Shown: in pieces, positions 11,260-23,309 of the stretch
How the letters are laid out: every line of letters begins with the position of its first letter
Numbering within the stretch: position 1 is the stretch's first letter
The notes under the pieces: generated by a model
Told to the model about the DNA's origin: nothing
Database searches by the model: none
Seen by the model: the letters and a program-made list of their open reading frames with translations, nothing else
NCBI GenBank assembly: GCA_023935145.1
Contig: CM043698.1
Span: 68,499,501-68,563,500 of the forward strand
Length of the DNA stretch: 64,000 nucleotides
Reading direction: 5' to 3'
Source: Bretschneidera sinensis
Taxonomy: Eukaryota; Streptophyta; Magnoliopsida; Brassicales; Akaniaceae
Translations under genes and position numbers: made by a program

Positions 11260-11906
11260 TGTAACCTATAAAAGTAAATGAAGACATTAAGGGTTTATAC
11301 AATTCACACTCAAAAAGCAAGAACTTGATTAAAATAAAGGGTTATAGTTTTCAAAATCATAACCAAATTGACTAATGCAACTGGATTTTCAAAACCATAA
11401 CCATATTCGAGTGACATCATATGAAAATATGTTCAACATGGCTCACTAGTGACATTAAAATGGTTCGACTAATTGAACTTGCTTACTATTCTATAAATTG
11501 CAATGATTCAAGAAATCAAACTTTCTAAATAAAAGTTCTGATGATTTTGAATTCGAGGGCCAATAATTACGAGTGAAAAATTGGGGATTAAGGTTTCTGT
11601 AGGTAACAAAGAAAGAAGGAAGAGAGTGAGAAGATAGAGAACACGTAGGTTAGATCAGTTTATTTAAGGAGATGCAACATCAACAATTCTCATACTCCGT
11701 TAAGATTTAACGAATTTTGTGAGATCAACTTTTTGATAGGTATGAAAAGATCATTTTTAATACCACAAGTATGTTTTTGTAATTACCCCATAAACTCAGG
11801 TATTAAAATGTAATTAACACTTTATTTTAGTATACATTAACATAATAAAAGAGATAAAAGTAAAAATGATATTGTATGCATTTTCTTCACTTTCATATTT
11901 TCACAT
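11260..11906. other. MULE 5' flank, no gene seen
   Basis: AT-rich DNA upstream of the transposase start. It probably includes the MULE 5' untranslated region and terminal inverted repeat, but I could not place the repeat because the other end of the element lies outside the window. Confidence 0.4.
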
Positions 11907-12331
11907 TGTTGATGTCAAAAATCTATCAGACGAGCTCACAGATTCCTGCGTGCATGAAAAGTACATAAATTAGAAAGTTCTCGAGCCCGTGAGAGCCCAT
12001 TTTATATAGTTCTTTGGAGTAGAGTCCAATTAGGAAAATAATTAATATTAGAGTGTCACAGTAGGATTAGGGTTTCTCATATATGAGTACCCTAGTAGAA
12101 TTAAAGTTTCCATAAACTAGAGTATCCCTATAGAATTAGGGTTTCCATAAGTTGGAGTGTCCTTTTAGGACTAAAGATATTGTGGATCAGGGTTTTGGTG
12201 CGAGATTTTCGTTTTGCCCTTTTGCTAACAATATGTCTTGTTGTTATGTATGACTTGGGAAATTACTTCCTTGCCTTTGGAGGATGCCACGTGTTGTCAT
12301 ATTATTGATTGGGGAAAATTCCCCTACATCA
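11907..12331 (+). mobile_element. small solo LTR J, TSD CACAT
   Basis: A 425-bp segment starts TGTTGATG and ends CTACATCA, and is flanked by perfect CACAT copies (11902-11906, 12332-12336). A TATA-like TTTTATATAG lies about 90 bp from the start, giving the plus orientation. The inner part repeats AATTAGGGTTTC-like units three times. No internal region, so it is best read as a solo LTR of an unrelated family. Confidence 0.75.
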
Positions 12332-12494
12332 CACATTACTTAAGAAAAAATTAGTTCTTTTTTACTAGTTTTTCATCATATCTACTAAACATGCGGAAGA
12401 AAAAATACCAATTTTCTTACTTTTTTATCTTTCTAATTTTTCAACGATTATTTTCTCAATGTATATAACCAAGTTATGTTTTAAAAACTCATCC
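12332..12494. other. short unassigned AT-rich DNA
   Basis: Includes one copy of the CACAT duplication. I see no coding, repeat or terminal motif here; it joins the broken end of element K. Confidence 0.4.
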
Positions 12495-13277
12495 CTGTTC
12501 TCTGAGTCAAAAATCCTATATATAGCTGTATGGAGACGGCTTTGTAGACAGAAAAGTCGTCCTAGGGTTTCTGTTTGGGTCGTGTGCTTCTACTACTGTC
12601 TAGGCTCGGTTCTGCTGCTGTCCAGGCCATGTGTTTGCTGCTGTCCAAGCCCGGTTTCTATTGTTCAGAACTGGTCTGGTTGTTCTGCTATCCAGGATGT
12701 GCAAATCTCAAAAAAATCAGAATTTAATAGCTCATTCATTTCTACCATGCTGAAATCACGCACAACCTGACCTTTGTCTACTAAAACTCCCATAAAGTTC
12801 TCTAGAAAAATTATATTTACGAGCCGTAAAATTCAATAGAAAATAGACATTCAGATCTTTCCAAGCATATATGGCTCATCACCTGGTTCTTCTAATACAG
12901 TTTAATCTATAAAAATGACTGATTTGTACGGGCTATTCTGGTAATTTAGTGAAACTCCTTTTCACCCATTGCTGGTGACAACATGACTTAGCAAAATGCT
13001 TAATTTATATTTAACAGTCTAGAAATGATGGGTTTTGTTACACTCCTCTTGGGAAACCCGGTTTCCTAGATCTGAACTGGTCCGGATGTTTTGGATTCTT
13101 TCGAACAAATTTTTTTTTAAGGCTTTTTTGTTTTTTTTTTAATCTACAAAACACAGAATTCTCCAAAGGACCACACTTGTCAAGAAATTCAATGAATAAT
13201 CGAAATTAATCTCAACAAATGCATATAATTAACTCTATCTGAAGTGTATTTTCATGCCCTAATCACAACCCCCAACC
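12495..13277 (-). repeat. truncated 3' LTR and polypurine tract of K
   Basis: Homologous to solo LTR H from its start (TGATTAGGG, at 13265 on the minus strand) to just past the TATA box near 12515; the rest is missing. Next to it 13266-13277 reads GGTTGGGGGTTG on the minus strand, a polypurine-rich tract in the place expected for plus-strand priming. Confidence 0.85.
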
Positions 13278-14600
13278 AGCTCATTGCTAGTACCTAGTGA
13301 TGTAAGCGAAACAATAATGCATGAAAAGTAACATAGCATGAATGTTGTTTATCCAAGAATTTTGCAGAGCTTTCTAGCATTCAAACAAATGTTGACTAAA
13401 GCTCATTGATGCTAACGAGATTTTCAAATCATGTCTTTTTAGAAACTGTAAGTGTGTGCACTAAGCCTAAACCTTCGTACCACAAACCAATGATGCATAA
13501 AAGTTTGAATTCAACCAAGAAAGAAGCCTCAACTCTATTATCCTCACAGGTAAAGTGTTTATCAATTTAAAGAGGCAAGGTATTTACTCATTGAGTTGGA
13601 AAGCAGATAAAAGCATTCAGTGAAAGGGTCAAGCAAGTGGACAAGAATTGACAACAAGATAGGCTAATCACACAATTCAAAACACTTTATTCGACTTACC
13701 AATATAATGCCTCAAAATTTCAATGGTTAATCAATAAACCTTGGTGTTGAAGCTCCTTTCTTCTGAGTGTGGTATGACAACTTATCTTCCTTAAATTGTT
13801 GAATCTTCCTTCTTTCGAATACAAATTGAAAACTGAAGTAAACAAAAAATGATATTTTCTTCTTCTTCTTCTTCTTATTTTTTCTTCTTATTTTTTTATT
13901 TTTCTTTCAAAGAATTACAATATAAATAAATAAACTGATGGAAGAAGAATCATTCCCAAAATATTGTCGATGATCAAAACTCCGCACAAATGTTAATGAT
14001 GGATTCGAAGGCTTCGACGACTAACCAAATCATTTCTCTATGTGTAAGGTAAGTCGAACAAAGCATCTCAAATAGCAATAAAACCAATTCAAGTAGGCAA
14101 TAAAAGTTCACAATGCTAATTTTCTCAGACTCTCAACTCAATAAAAACAAATGTGCTTCAAACATGGTTAAAAACCAAAGATCAAATGCATCATTCTCTA
14201 AACAATCCACAAAAACTTAGTATGTGCATAGAAATGAGTTTACAGAAAACAATCAGTGTTAATCAAGATAGTGTCATTGGACTTTGACGAAAACAGAGTT
14301 GTAATCATGCATCAACAGATCACAAAATCGCAAAACCTCATAAACATGCCATGATAGTTTCACACAAAACAATATATAACAAGCATGCATATGCTACCAC
14401 CCCCAACCAGAAGGTGACAGTGTCCTTATAGTCATCAGAAGATAAGAAAGTCATACTGACGGGAGAGAGGAACTCCAATAACGTAGCGTAGGTAAACCTG
14501 CATCACACAAAACAAAACATAAAAGCAAACAAAGCAAAACAAAAGAAACTAAACTAGAAAGCAGTAAAATATTATATAGATAGAAGTACCGAACATCAAT
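13278..14600 (-). other. 3' untranslated region of K
   Basis: Lies between the integrase end and the polypurine tract of K. No protein similarity is visible. A TTC-rich microsatellite sits at about 13855-13895. The size is in keeping with the long 3' non-coding regions of Athila-type elements. Confidence 0.6.
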
Positions 14601-15219
14601 CAAAGTAGACAGGGGCAACCAGAGAGATCTCTTCTGGTTGCCCATTCACTCGAAATACTCTGCCATCTTTTGAATCTTCTATCTCAATCAAACCATTGGG
14701 AAAGACTTGCTTAACCATGAACGGGCTGGTCCATCTCGATTTTAGCTTACCGGGATGAAAGTGAAGCCTCGAGTTATAGAGGTGGACTCATTTATTGGGC
14801 TCGAAATGATTACTTAGAATTTGCTTATCATGAGCCACCTTTATCTTTGCCTTGTAGATTCTAGAGTTATCCTAGGCATCATTTCGCAACTCTTCAATCT
14901 CAGCCAACTGAAGCTTTCTATGAATTCCTGCATCATTAAGATCAAAGTTAATGCTCTTTACAGCCCAATAAGCTCGATGTTCTAACTCAATCGATAGATG
15001 GCAAGCTTTTCCATAACAAGCCGGTATGGAGACATCTCGAGATTGGTTTTGTAAGCAGGACGGTAAGCCCAAAAAGCATCGGGAAGGCACAAGACTAATC
15101 CTTTCTATTCAGGTTCACTGTCTTCTCCAATATTTGTTTCACCTCTCGTTTGGCCAATTTAGCCTGGACATTTGTCTGTGGGTGGTAGGCGTTAACGACT
15201 TTGTGGTGCACTCCATACC
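14601..15219 (-). pseudogene. K integrase, C-terminal part
   Basis: Continues the integrase of 32949-33480 after removal of element M. The joined frame reads through the duplicated ATACC (Arg-Arg-Tyr-Gly) into HHKVVNAYHPQTN. The catalytic Glu, expected 35 residues after the second Asp, is Lys here (codon AAA at 15158-15160). Then come NRKD, GKACHLSIELEHRAYWA and a C-terminal domain with LKSRW-like and FPNGLIEIEDSKDGRVFRVN wording. The end of the protein is near 14600. Nonfunctional. Confidence 0.8.
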
Positions 15220-17419
15220 TGTAACGACACATCCCGGGTTGGCCAACCCCAAGACAATGTCGTAATTTTTCGAAATCCCAGCACGACACATATGTGCAAC
15301 AATAAAAATATACCAACTGCAATTATTTACATCAATCCTCAACCCTTAATAGAGGATATACATTATTCAGATCTCAACTTAAACATTTTATACAACGTAA
15401 TATGCATGAATATTTACAAATAAATTTTTATTTTATTTTCTCATTAGTCTGAGGATGTGAACCACGTGACTTACATATAATGACTTTGTCTGAATTTCAA
15501 CTCACCAAACTATCTATCCTGCTTGCTACTTGAAATCATTGTACAATGAGGAGTGAGTTTCATAAGCTCAATGAATTAAACTTACTAGAAGTATTCAATT
15601 TGTATAAATCATCTTTCAATATTCCTTCATCAATATCTCATATATTTTGATAATAACATTCTATTATCACTACTCATATCAAATTACCATCCTTTATAAA
15701 TCTCTTCTTCTCATAAAGTTAATCATCATCTTGATACTATTAATTCTATCTCATAATTACCTCGTTATGAGGTTCACAACATATAATCTATCACTCAGAT
15801 AATTCTCATCATTTCATATTTCTATATTTCTTCTCAGTATAATGGTCTCTCTGTGGGACTCATTCATCGATCAATAAATTTACAATCATGAATAGCACTT
15901 TAGGATCTCAAGTAATAACAATCAATATTTAAGCAAATACAATACATGAAATTAAATGTTATTATTATTAGGAACATCTTTCCACATGTTGACATGTTTT
16001 TATCTTAGACTGGTTGCCTTTTCGATTCTTTCATTCTTATTTAGACCGGTTGCCTTTTCGATTCTTTCATTCTTATTTAGACCGGCTGCCTTCCCGGTTC
16101 TTTTATTCTCATTCAGACCGGCTGCCCTCTCGGTTATTTTATTTTCAACATATACCCGCTTTCACGGTTTTGATTTAGACAGGCTGCCCTCTCGGTTCTT
16201 TTATTTTCATTTAGACCGGCTGCCTTCTCGATTCTTTTATTTTCATTTAGACTGGCTGCCTTCCCAATTTTTTTATTTCATGCATATGCATATGAATAAT
16301 GATATGAAATATGCATATGAATAATAATATAGAAACAAACATGTCTTCAAACATTCAAATTAGCTATCCTGATTATTCTCAAATTATTATTTGAAAAATT
16401 CCACTAAATTCCTCTCCTCATAAATCATATCAAATCATCAACCATAGCTCGTCAAGAATTTCACTTATTGCCTTTATTATTAAATCGACTCATTATTACA
16501 ATAATATTATTTCTCATAAAATAATTCTCTATACATCCACTATTCCTATCATACCTATCAACCAACTTTCATCTATCACCAAATCATAGGTTAATGATTT
16601 ATTCAAATACTATCACTATATATTTAATATTTATCTTGATTACTTGAAGCAAATCTAACTTACCACGTAGCACTTAGAGCTACCCGTGGATTACCTCCTT
16701 GCCTTTCCTGCACCTCTCAGTAATTTCCCCCAGTTGCTGATCATCAACACTCGACATAATATTTATATTAAATTTTTTAATTTATTCTTCAATTCCTTCA
16801 TAATTCACACCCTTTTGAAAATTTCCACATTGAATTCCGAGAAATTTCATGTATGCTAGATCTCAAAAATAAAACTCACATTATTACCTTTTGTTTTTCT
16901 TAGAGCTTCCCGTGACTCTCTATAAAATACTCTCATAAACCCCTTCAAAATTTTACTCTTTCAATCTTTCTTACGGTCCCTAAGTGTTTAGAGAAATAAA
17001 GTAGTTTGAATTGTAAAAGAAAGAAAACCAATTAGGATTTGGTAAGTATATAAAAAAACAAAATAAAGAAACAATTTATATATATATATATGCAAATTTT
17101 GCCCCCCTCGACTGTTCACCTTTTGTGCTGTGTATCATGCATGATACATAGCACATCACCCTTTTCTATTTTGGCAACACCTGGAGGTGTTGCCATGTTT
17201 TTTTTTTTGAAAACTTTTTTTCTTTCTTTCTTTTTCTTCTTCTTACCCACACCTGAACACGTCCGTTTTTTTCTTTGTAACTACACCACCGTGCGTCTAG
17301 TTTTTTTTAAGAGAATTATCTTATTCAATAATAATTCTTTCACATATGTATTATTTTAATTCCATATTATTTTTATTAAATTACTTCTTTACCCTTACTT
17401 TATGAATACGGGTATTATA
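15220..17419 (-). repeat. 3' LTR of M
   Basis: On the plus strand it reads from TGTAACGACAC to GGGTATTATA (terminal CA changed to TA). It is homologous to the LTR of N at 41155-43229 and to 31894-32948. A ~36-bp minisatellite (15994-16278; GACCGGCTGCC and CGGTTCTTTTATTTTCATTTA parts) is repeated about eight times. The polypurine side is at 17420-17435 (AAGGTGGGTAGAAT on the minus strand). Confidence 0.85.
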
Positions 17420-19492
17420 ATTCTACCCACCTTATAAAAATTTTATCCCCTAAATTTCCTTACCTAACTCAAGAAATAATTGTGAATAATAATTCTTCAT
17501 GGTTGCCTCCTGCTCTCACGTAATCTTTTCAACATATTTATTCCATCACGGAACTTAAATTAATGGTATTACTTTATTACACAAGACTTGTTATTTTCTG
17601 TCTAAATTTCTCATTGGTACTAGTATAAAAGTTAAATATTCTTGAATTTTTACCGCTTGACTTGAAATATTATGAGATTCATCATGTACGTGTTTCAGCA
17701 AAAGTGAAACATGAAATATGTTATATAACTACTTCAACTTTGGGGGCATATCCAGGCTATTCACAACTAGCCCAACTTTCTCAATAACCTCATAGGGTCC
17801 CACATACTTCGGACTCAACTTTCTTTTTTTTTGACCCTCAACACCTTTCCATGTAGATATTTTTAATTACACCCAATCACCTTCTTGAAATTCAAGAGCT
17901 CTTATTCTATTATCAGCATAACTATTCGGTCTACTATGTGCTACTTTACGGTTCTCTCTAACCGGTTTGATCCTCTCGGTTGTAAACTCAATAATTTATA
18001 GACCAAATATCTTTCTTTCTCCAACTTTTTCCCAGCATACTAGAGTTTACACCTCCTACCATATAAGGCCGCAAATGGTGCCATCCCAATACTAGTTTGA
18101 TACTGATTATTATAAGCAAATTCAATCAGGGGCAAGTAACATCCCAACTTGCTGAGAAACTCATCACATTTTCTCTTAACATATCTTCTAGTACTCTAAT
18201 AATCCTTTTTGTCTGCTCACCTATTTGACGATGAAAAGTTGTAATAAACTGCCAATGTGTACACATGGCTTTCTAAAAGCCTCTCCAAAACCAAGATATA
18301 AATCTAGCATCTCTAAATGACACTATGCTCAATAGTACTCAATACCACCTCATAATCTCAGCTACATACAGTTCAGCCAACTTTTTAGGATTCCAGTTAG
18401 TTTTAATTGGAATAAATTGAAATGACTTAAAAAGTCTATCTACTATCACTTGCATTGTATCGTGAACTCTCTAAGTATGGGTAAATCCATAAACAAAATT
18501 CATACTCGCATTTTTCTATGCTCATTCAAGCATAGGAAGAGGCTGTAGTAGGCCTCCTGAATGTTTATTCTCTAACTTTACTTACTACCAAACCAAAACA
18601 TCTAGAAATATTTAGCTACATGCCTCATCAATCCTGACCACCAATAATTCTATCTCAACCCTTTATACATCTTATTGTTACTCGGGTGCATCGAATATAC
18701 ATTATCATGTACCTCTCTTAATATCTTCTTTCTCAACTCCGCAACATTGGGAACATAAATCCTACGTTCCAATATGAAAATACCCTCATTTCAAAATTTG
18801 AACTCATATTGTTTTCTAGTAAGCACTCAATGCTTAATCTTTTCTATCTCTTTATCTCTACCTTACATCTGTAACAAGCACTTTACTATGGATGAATGTA
18901 CAACTATATTTGTTAACAATGATCCTCTATCATTGATATTTAACTTCATTCTTACCTCTCTTAATCTATCATCAATTACACATCATAACTTTCAATAGCA
19001 GTTAATTTTCTTGTAGATTTTCTACTCAATGCATTAACTCTCACCTTCACATTTTCTAGATGATAGTGAATTGTACAATCATAGTCACTAATCAACTCCA
19101 TCCACCATCTTTGCCTCAAATTCAACTCTTTCTGGGTAGGTAAGTATGTCTAACTTTTATGATCAATGAATATCTCACAAGTGGCTCCATAAAGATGATG
19201 TCTCCAATCTTTAAAATAAACACTATAGCAGCCAACTCTAAGCTATGAGTGGGGTAATTTCTATCATGATTCTTCAATTACCTAGAAGTATAGGCAACAG
19301 CTTTCCTATGTTACACACATCCCAACCATTGATGCGACGCATCACTATAGACCACAAATTCTTCATCACCAGAAAGAAACACCAATACAGGAGCTGTAGT
19401 CAATTTCTCCTTTAGTAATTGGAAATTTTTCTCACACTCCCAGACCATACAAATCTCACCTCTTTCCTAGTCAGTCTAGTCAATAGTACTAC
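17420..19492 (-). pseudogene. M RNase H, integrase and chromodomain-like end (degenerate)
   Basis: From right to left: an RNase H start (APVLVFLSGDEEFVVYSDAS, about 19410-19340) and HDRNYPTHSLELAAIVF, then a badly broken integrase (about 18800-18000), then a C-terminal segment with EKVGLVVNSLDMPP and FHVSLLLKHV followed by a chromodomain-like stretch (about 17660-17480). Stops are frequent in every frame. Order and wording fit a chromovirus pol. Confidence 0.7.
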
Positions 19493-20810
19493 TGATAAGT
19501 GCTTAAATATTCATATTTAAGCCCCTTAATTTACATTTGTTAAGCCCTAGTTTATGTTATTTTAGTCCATTTTACTTCATTCTGTGTGTTTCACATGTGT
19601 TTATAGGTCTTGGAGAAAAATAAGCAGTTTTGGCACTTAAAGGAAGAAGCTTGAAATTCCTGGAGCAGCCTCTGGACAAACTATGATCGATCGCACCATG
19701 CAATGCGATCGAGCACACATGCGATCTTTCGCACACATGAAGGATCAAGCGCAGCAATGCAATCGAGCGCAAGACGCATGTGATTGAGCGTACATGTACG
19801 GGTGTGAACAGTAAACTACAGAACCCTATTTTGGAAATAAAGGAGTTTTGTGTTTTAGGAAAGTTTAGGAACTCATGAGCCTTCTAGGACTACTCAAGCC
19901 CTATAAATACACCTGTAAAGCACACACAAATAATCATTTCTTAGATCACAACTTAGAGAACACTTCTTTTTGCTTTTAGCTTGGAGAAGGAAACTGTGGA
20001 GGAGAACTGACGACTCTTCTCTCGGGTTTCTTCTTTCCTTTATTTTTATTATGTATACTTAACTTTTAGTAAGGGCTTGGTTGAAGCCCTAATTATGTTT
20101 ACTCAATAAATTTAGTATTGGTGCCTTTGCGATATTTATGTTATGTTGCTTAACTTGATTAATACCTGGTTTTATTTAAATTCCTCATATGTTTATGTCT
20201 GATCAATATATGCATGTGGCATGGACTTGTTAGTTAGATCAATTTGGATGACCGAGTCCTGGGTCTGACATTAGTAACAAAAGATATCCACACCGGATTC
20301 TTGGGTTATTCAACATGGGAAACCAAGAGTAGATACCATGCCCTAGGTCCCGTGTGGTTGTCGATTTCTACAGATCCTATGCTCTCTTAAGGAACAACTC
20401 AGTATACACCAGGTTGAATCCCTTGAGAGAGAAAAGAGTTAGAGTAGATACCATGTCTAACTCATTTCTTAGGGAGATCAATAGCTTAAGGAATAGATAC
20501 CATGCCCTTAGGTTGACAAACATTAGGTATTCATGACATGAGTAAAGCATTGGCATACTATTTTGTTGTGGTAGCATAATTAGTGGTGGATATCAAGTCC
20601 CTACGCCTTTATCTTTATTATTTCAAACTCAATATTTATTTCTCTTGTTTTTATTTCATTATTTCGAAACTAATTCTAAATCGAACTTTACCAATCCCTG
20701 TGGAGATGATCTTGCATTCGCACACTATACTACACTATTGACCTTGTGCACTTGCAAGTAAAACTAGTACGATTATTTACTTATTTATTTAGGTATATTT
20801 TCACACCACA
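19493..20810 (+). repeat. 5' LTR of A
   Basis: Starts TGATAAGTGC and ends TCACACCACA. It contains a cluster of GATCGA-type repeats at 19682-19795 and a TATA box (CCCTATAAATA) at about 19896. No USE motif is seen upstream of TATA. The U5 part carries the repeated phrase GTAGATACCATG three times. Confidence 0.92.
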
Positions 20811-20816
20811 AGTTTT

Positions 20817-20833
20817 TGGTGCCGTTGCCGGGG
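20817..20833 (+). other. primer-binding site of A, tRNA-Asp type
   Basis: TGGTGCCGTTGCCGGGG differs at one position from the complement of the plant tRNA-Asp 3' end (TGGCGCCGTTGCCGGGG). It lies six bases after the LTR. Confidence 0.9.
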
Positions 20834-21133
20834 ATTGTGCTAAATTTCTTTTTAAAATTATTTTTGTTAGTTTTTTATTTTATTTTATTTTGTTCAGTTT
20901 TATTTTTATTTTTATCAAAAATCAGATTTATTCCTTCTTTTCATTTTCTGTTTGTTTTTGTCAGGTGTGCAGAGGAGGTGTTTCTGTCCTCATTGCACTC
21001 GATCGCAAGCCCGGAGCGACCGAGCGCAGAGGAGCTACAATCAAGCGCAAAAGGTCCAGAGAGTACCCGAGCAGCAGTACTGAAACTGCTGCGCTGAAGC
21101 TTTTCAACCAATTCATTCGAAGGAGAAGCACCA

Positions 21134-21990
21134 ATGGTGGAAGCTAGTTACGCTTATCTAAATGCTATGGAGATGAAGCTAGATATGCTCATAAACACCA
21201 TGACTACTCAAAACATCTCACCTAGTTCGCGAGCCAAACCACTCCAGGTATGTGCTATATGTTCTCATTTTGATCACACTACTGAAACTTGCCCTTTATA
21301 TTTATATGCAGATCAAGAGTAAGCAAATTATGAGGGATCAAACAATGCATATGCATATACCTACAATCTTGGATGGCAGAACCACCCCAACTTCGCATGG
21401 AACAATCAAAATGCCTTGAACCTTCAAGGGCAGCAAAGGGACTTCCAACAAGCAGCTCAATTAGTCCCATAATCAAGAGAGAGTGACCTAGAGAGCATTG
21501 TGAGGGAATTGGTCATTCAACAACAATAACTGCTTACCTTACAAGAGCAGTTTATGACTGAGCAAAGACAAATAAATGCCAAGCATGAGCAAGCTATTCA
21601 AAGATTAGATGTACAAGTGGGGCATATAGCTAAGGAGCTAAGTAAACAAAAGCAAGGTGTTGTTGAACAAGTTTTTCATGACCATCACTTTGATCCATTA
21701 GAAACTGCTCTTACATATAGTCTCATAAGATCGAGTACAGTGCCAGAATCTGAGGTTGTTACTAATGACATCATCAAAACTATGCACCTCATTGAAGCCT
21801 CTTTAAAGCATTAAAGTAAGTACACTGATCCATTTAATATTCATGTGCCTACTAATATTATTTTCCCTTTTATTGTACAGGTACCTAACTTGGAATTCAA
21901 GCAGTTTCCAGAGCACTTACCTTATGCTTATATGGGAGAGAATAAGACACTTCCTATGCCGCCACTCTTACTTTTGGAAAAAAATAATGC
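21134..21990 (+). pseudogene. A gag/pol remnant (zinc knuckle, no capsid, no protease)
   Basis: A single frame with a few stops encodes a CCHC zinc knuckle (CAICSHFDHTTETC, CX2CX4HX4C), the phrase NLGWQNHPNFAW typical of Athila/Tat gag, a Gln-rich stretch and a helix (QINAKHEQAIQRLDVQVGHI). It then jumps to HFDPLETALTYSL and FPEHLPYAYMGENKTLP, which in C lie after the protease. The capsid region and the protease are thus missing, and the frame ends just before the conserved 3' block at 21994. It may supply only an RNA-binding peptide, if anything. Confidence 0.75.
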
Positions 21991-23309
21991 TTGGTCTGGT
22001 TGAAGATGTTAAACTTAGCGCTCATGGGAAGCACCTCAGACTTATCCTCTTCATTTTAGTATTTTTCTTTTATTTATATTTATATTTCTTGTTTTCTGGA
22101 ATGATGTTTATTTTTCTTTGTCCGGTACTTAGTGCGTGCATCCAGTTCAAGTTTGGGGGCATGTTACAAGCAAAGCAAGCAACCTAGTTCTCCATCTCCC
22201 AGGTCAGATCTTTCCGTGCTACACACATTGGGGACAATGTGTATTTTAAGTTTGGGGGTAGTGGGAGATACTAGATACTATCACACACGCACTTGAAACA
22301 CATGCACACACTAAGTCCCAGTTTTTTTTTAGGAAGATAAATGCATTTTCTTTTGGTAAACAAAAATTTCGGTTGATTTAAAAATTTTATAACACTTCAT
22401 TAGTAAGCTTAAAATCTAGAACACATAGTCTTGCAATGAGAATTTTACAAAGTTTAGTTACCTACCTCAAGGCACATAAGAATTCATGAGTTTGATCCAA
22501 ATTTGCACGAGCACATTTAACACGCATTTGTGTGGGTTATACATATAATTCTCTTGTATATGTTTCCATAATCTAACTGTAATCGGATAACTTGTTGAAA
22601 ATAACACTTTGGCATAAGAAAAATAAAGAAGAAAAAAAAATATAAGAAAAATGTTCATCATGCAAAAAGTGACCAAAAAGCTTTCCACTGAGTAACTGGG
22701 CCTCTTGCCTCAGTAAGCATTGAGTGTTCACATCAAAAGGTGGGAATTTCATTTAGAAACATTAAAACCTGTTAGTTCCGTAGCCTTTTTTATTCGAGTT
22801 AGTAAGTCCTTAGGGGTGTCTTTACACCTAATGCCCTAAAACCATCTGGTTTGGGAGTCATTGGCTAAACACTCGTTACAAGGGTCAAATAGAAAGCTCG
22901 ATGGAACTCAACATGGCAAAGATCGCATGATGAAAGAAAAAGAAAGAAGAAGAAAGTATTATACCATTTTTGTTCTCTTTGATAAGGAATTCGATAAAGG
23001 TTTGGGCATTGAAACCTTATACACTAAAATTATGTGGAAGCCCCATCTTATATGTGCTAATTCATCACACATAAATCAAACTTGCGATGCCTTAAGCCAA
23101 CCTTAGGTAAGTAACATGAACTTTTGAAAATCCTTTTTCAATACAAAAATGTGTTTTTATTATAAGCTTACTCATGAACGGTTATCATAGTTTTATGCAC
23201 AACCCAAATCTTTGAGTATCATGGAAATGAATTTATCTTTAATTTTGTTCTTCATTTAGTTTTTAGTTTTGTATTGCTAAGGGACTAGCAATATATAAGT
23301 TTGGGGGTG
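21991..23309 (+). other. 3' untranslated region of A with three PPT-like tracts
   Basis: Begins with the conserved block 21994-22036 shared with B, C, D and E. AAGTTTGGGGG occurs at 22149-22159, 22248-22258 and at the LTR border 23297-23307, where it is the expected polypurine tract. The remaining DNA is AT-rich and non-coding, and matches the 3' region of C. Confidence 0.75.

Noticed and set aside
15956..16324. 122-codon frame with repeated FLFRPVAF residues
   Set aside because: It is the 36-bp LTR minisatellite read as protein; not a gene.
22467..22688. Short hydrophobic frames in 3' regions (also 28353-28676, 21843-22187) as envelope or membrane genes
   Set aside because: AT-rich non-coding DNA gives Phe/Leu/Ile-rich frames by chance; no signal, no conserved counterpart in sister elements in the same frame.
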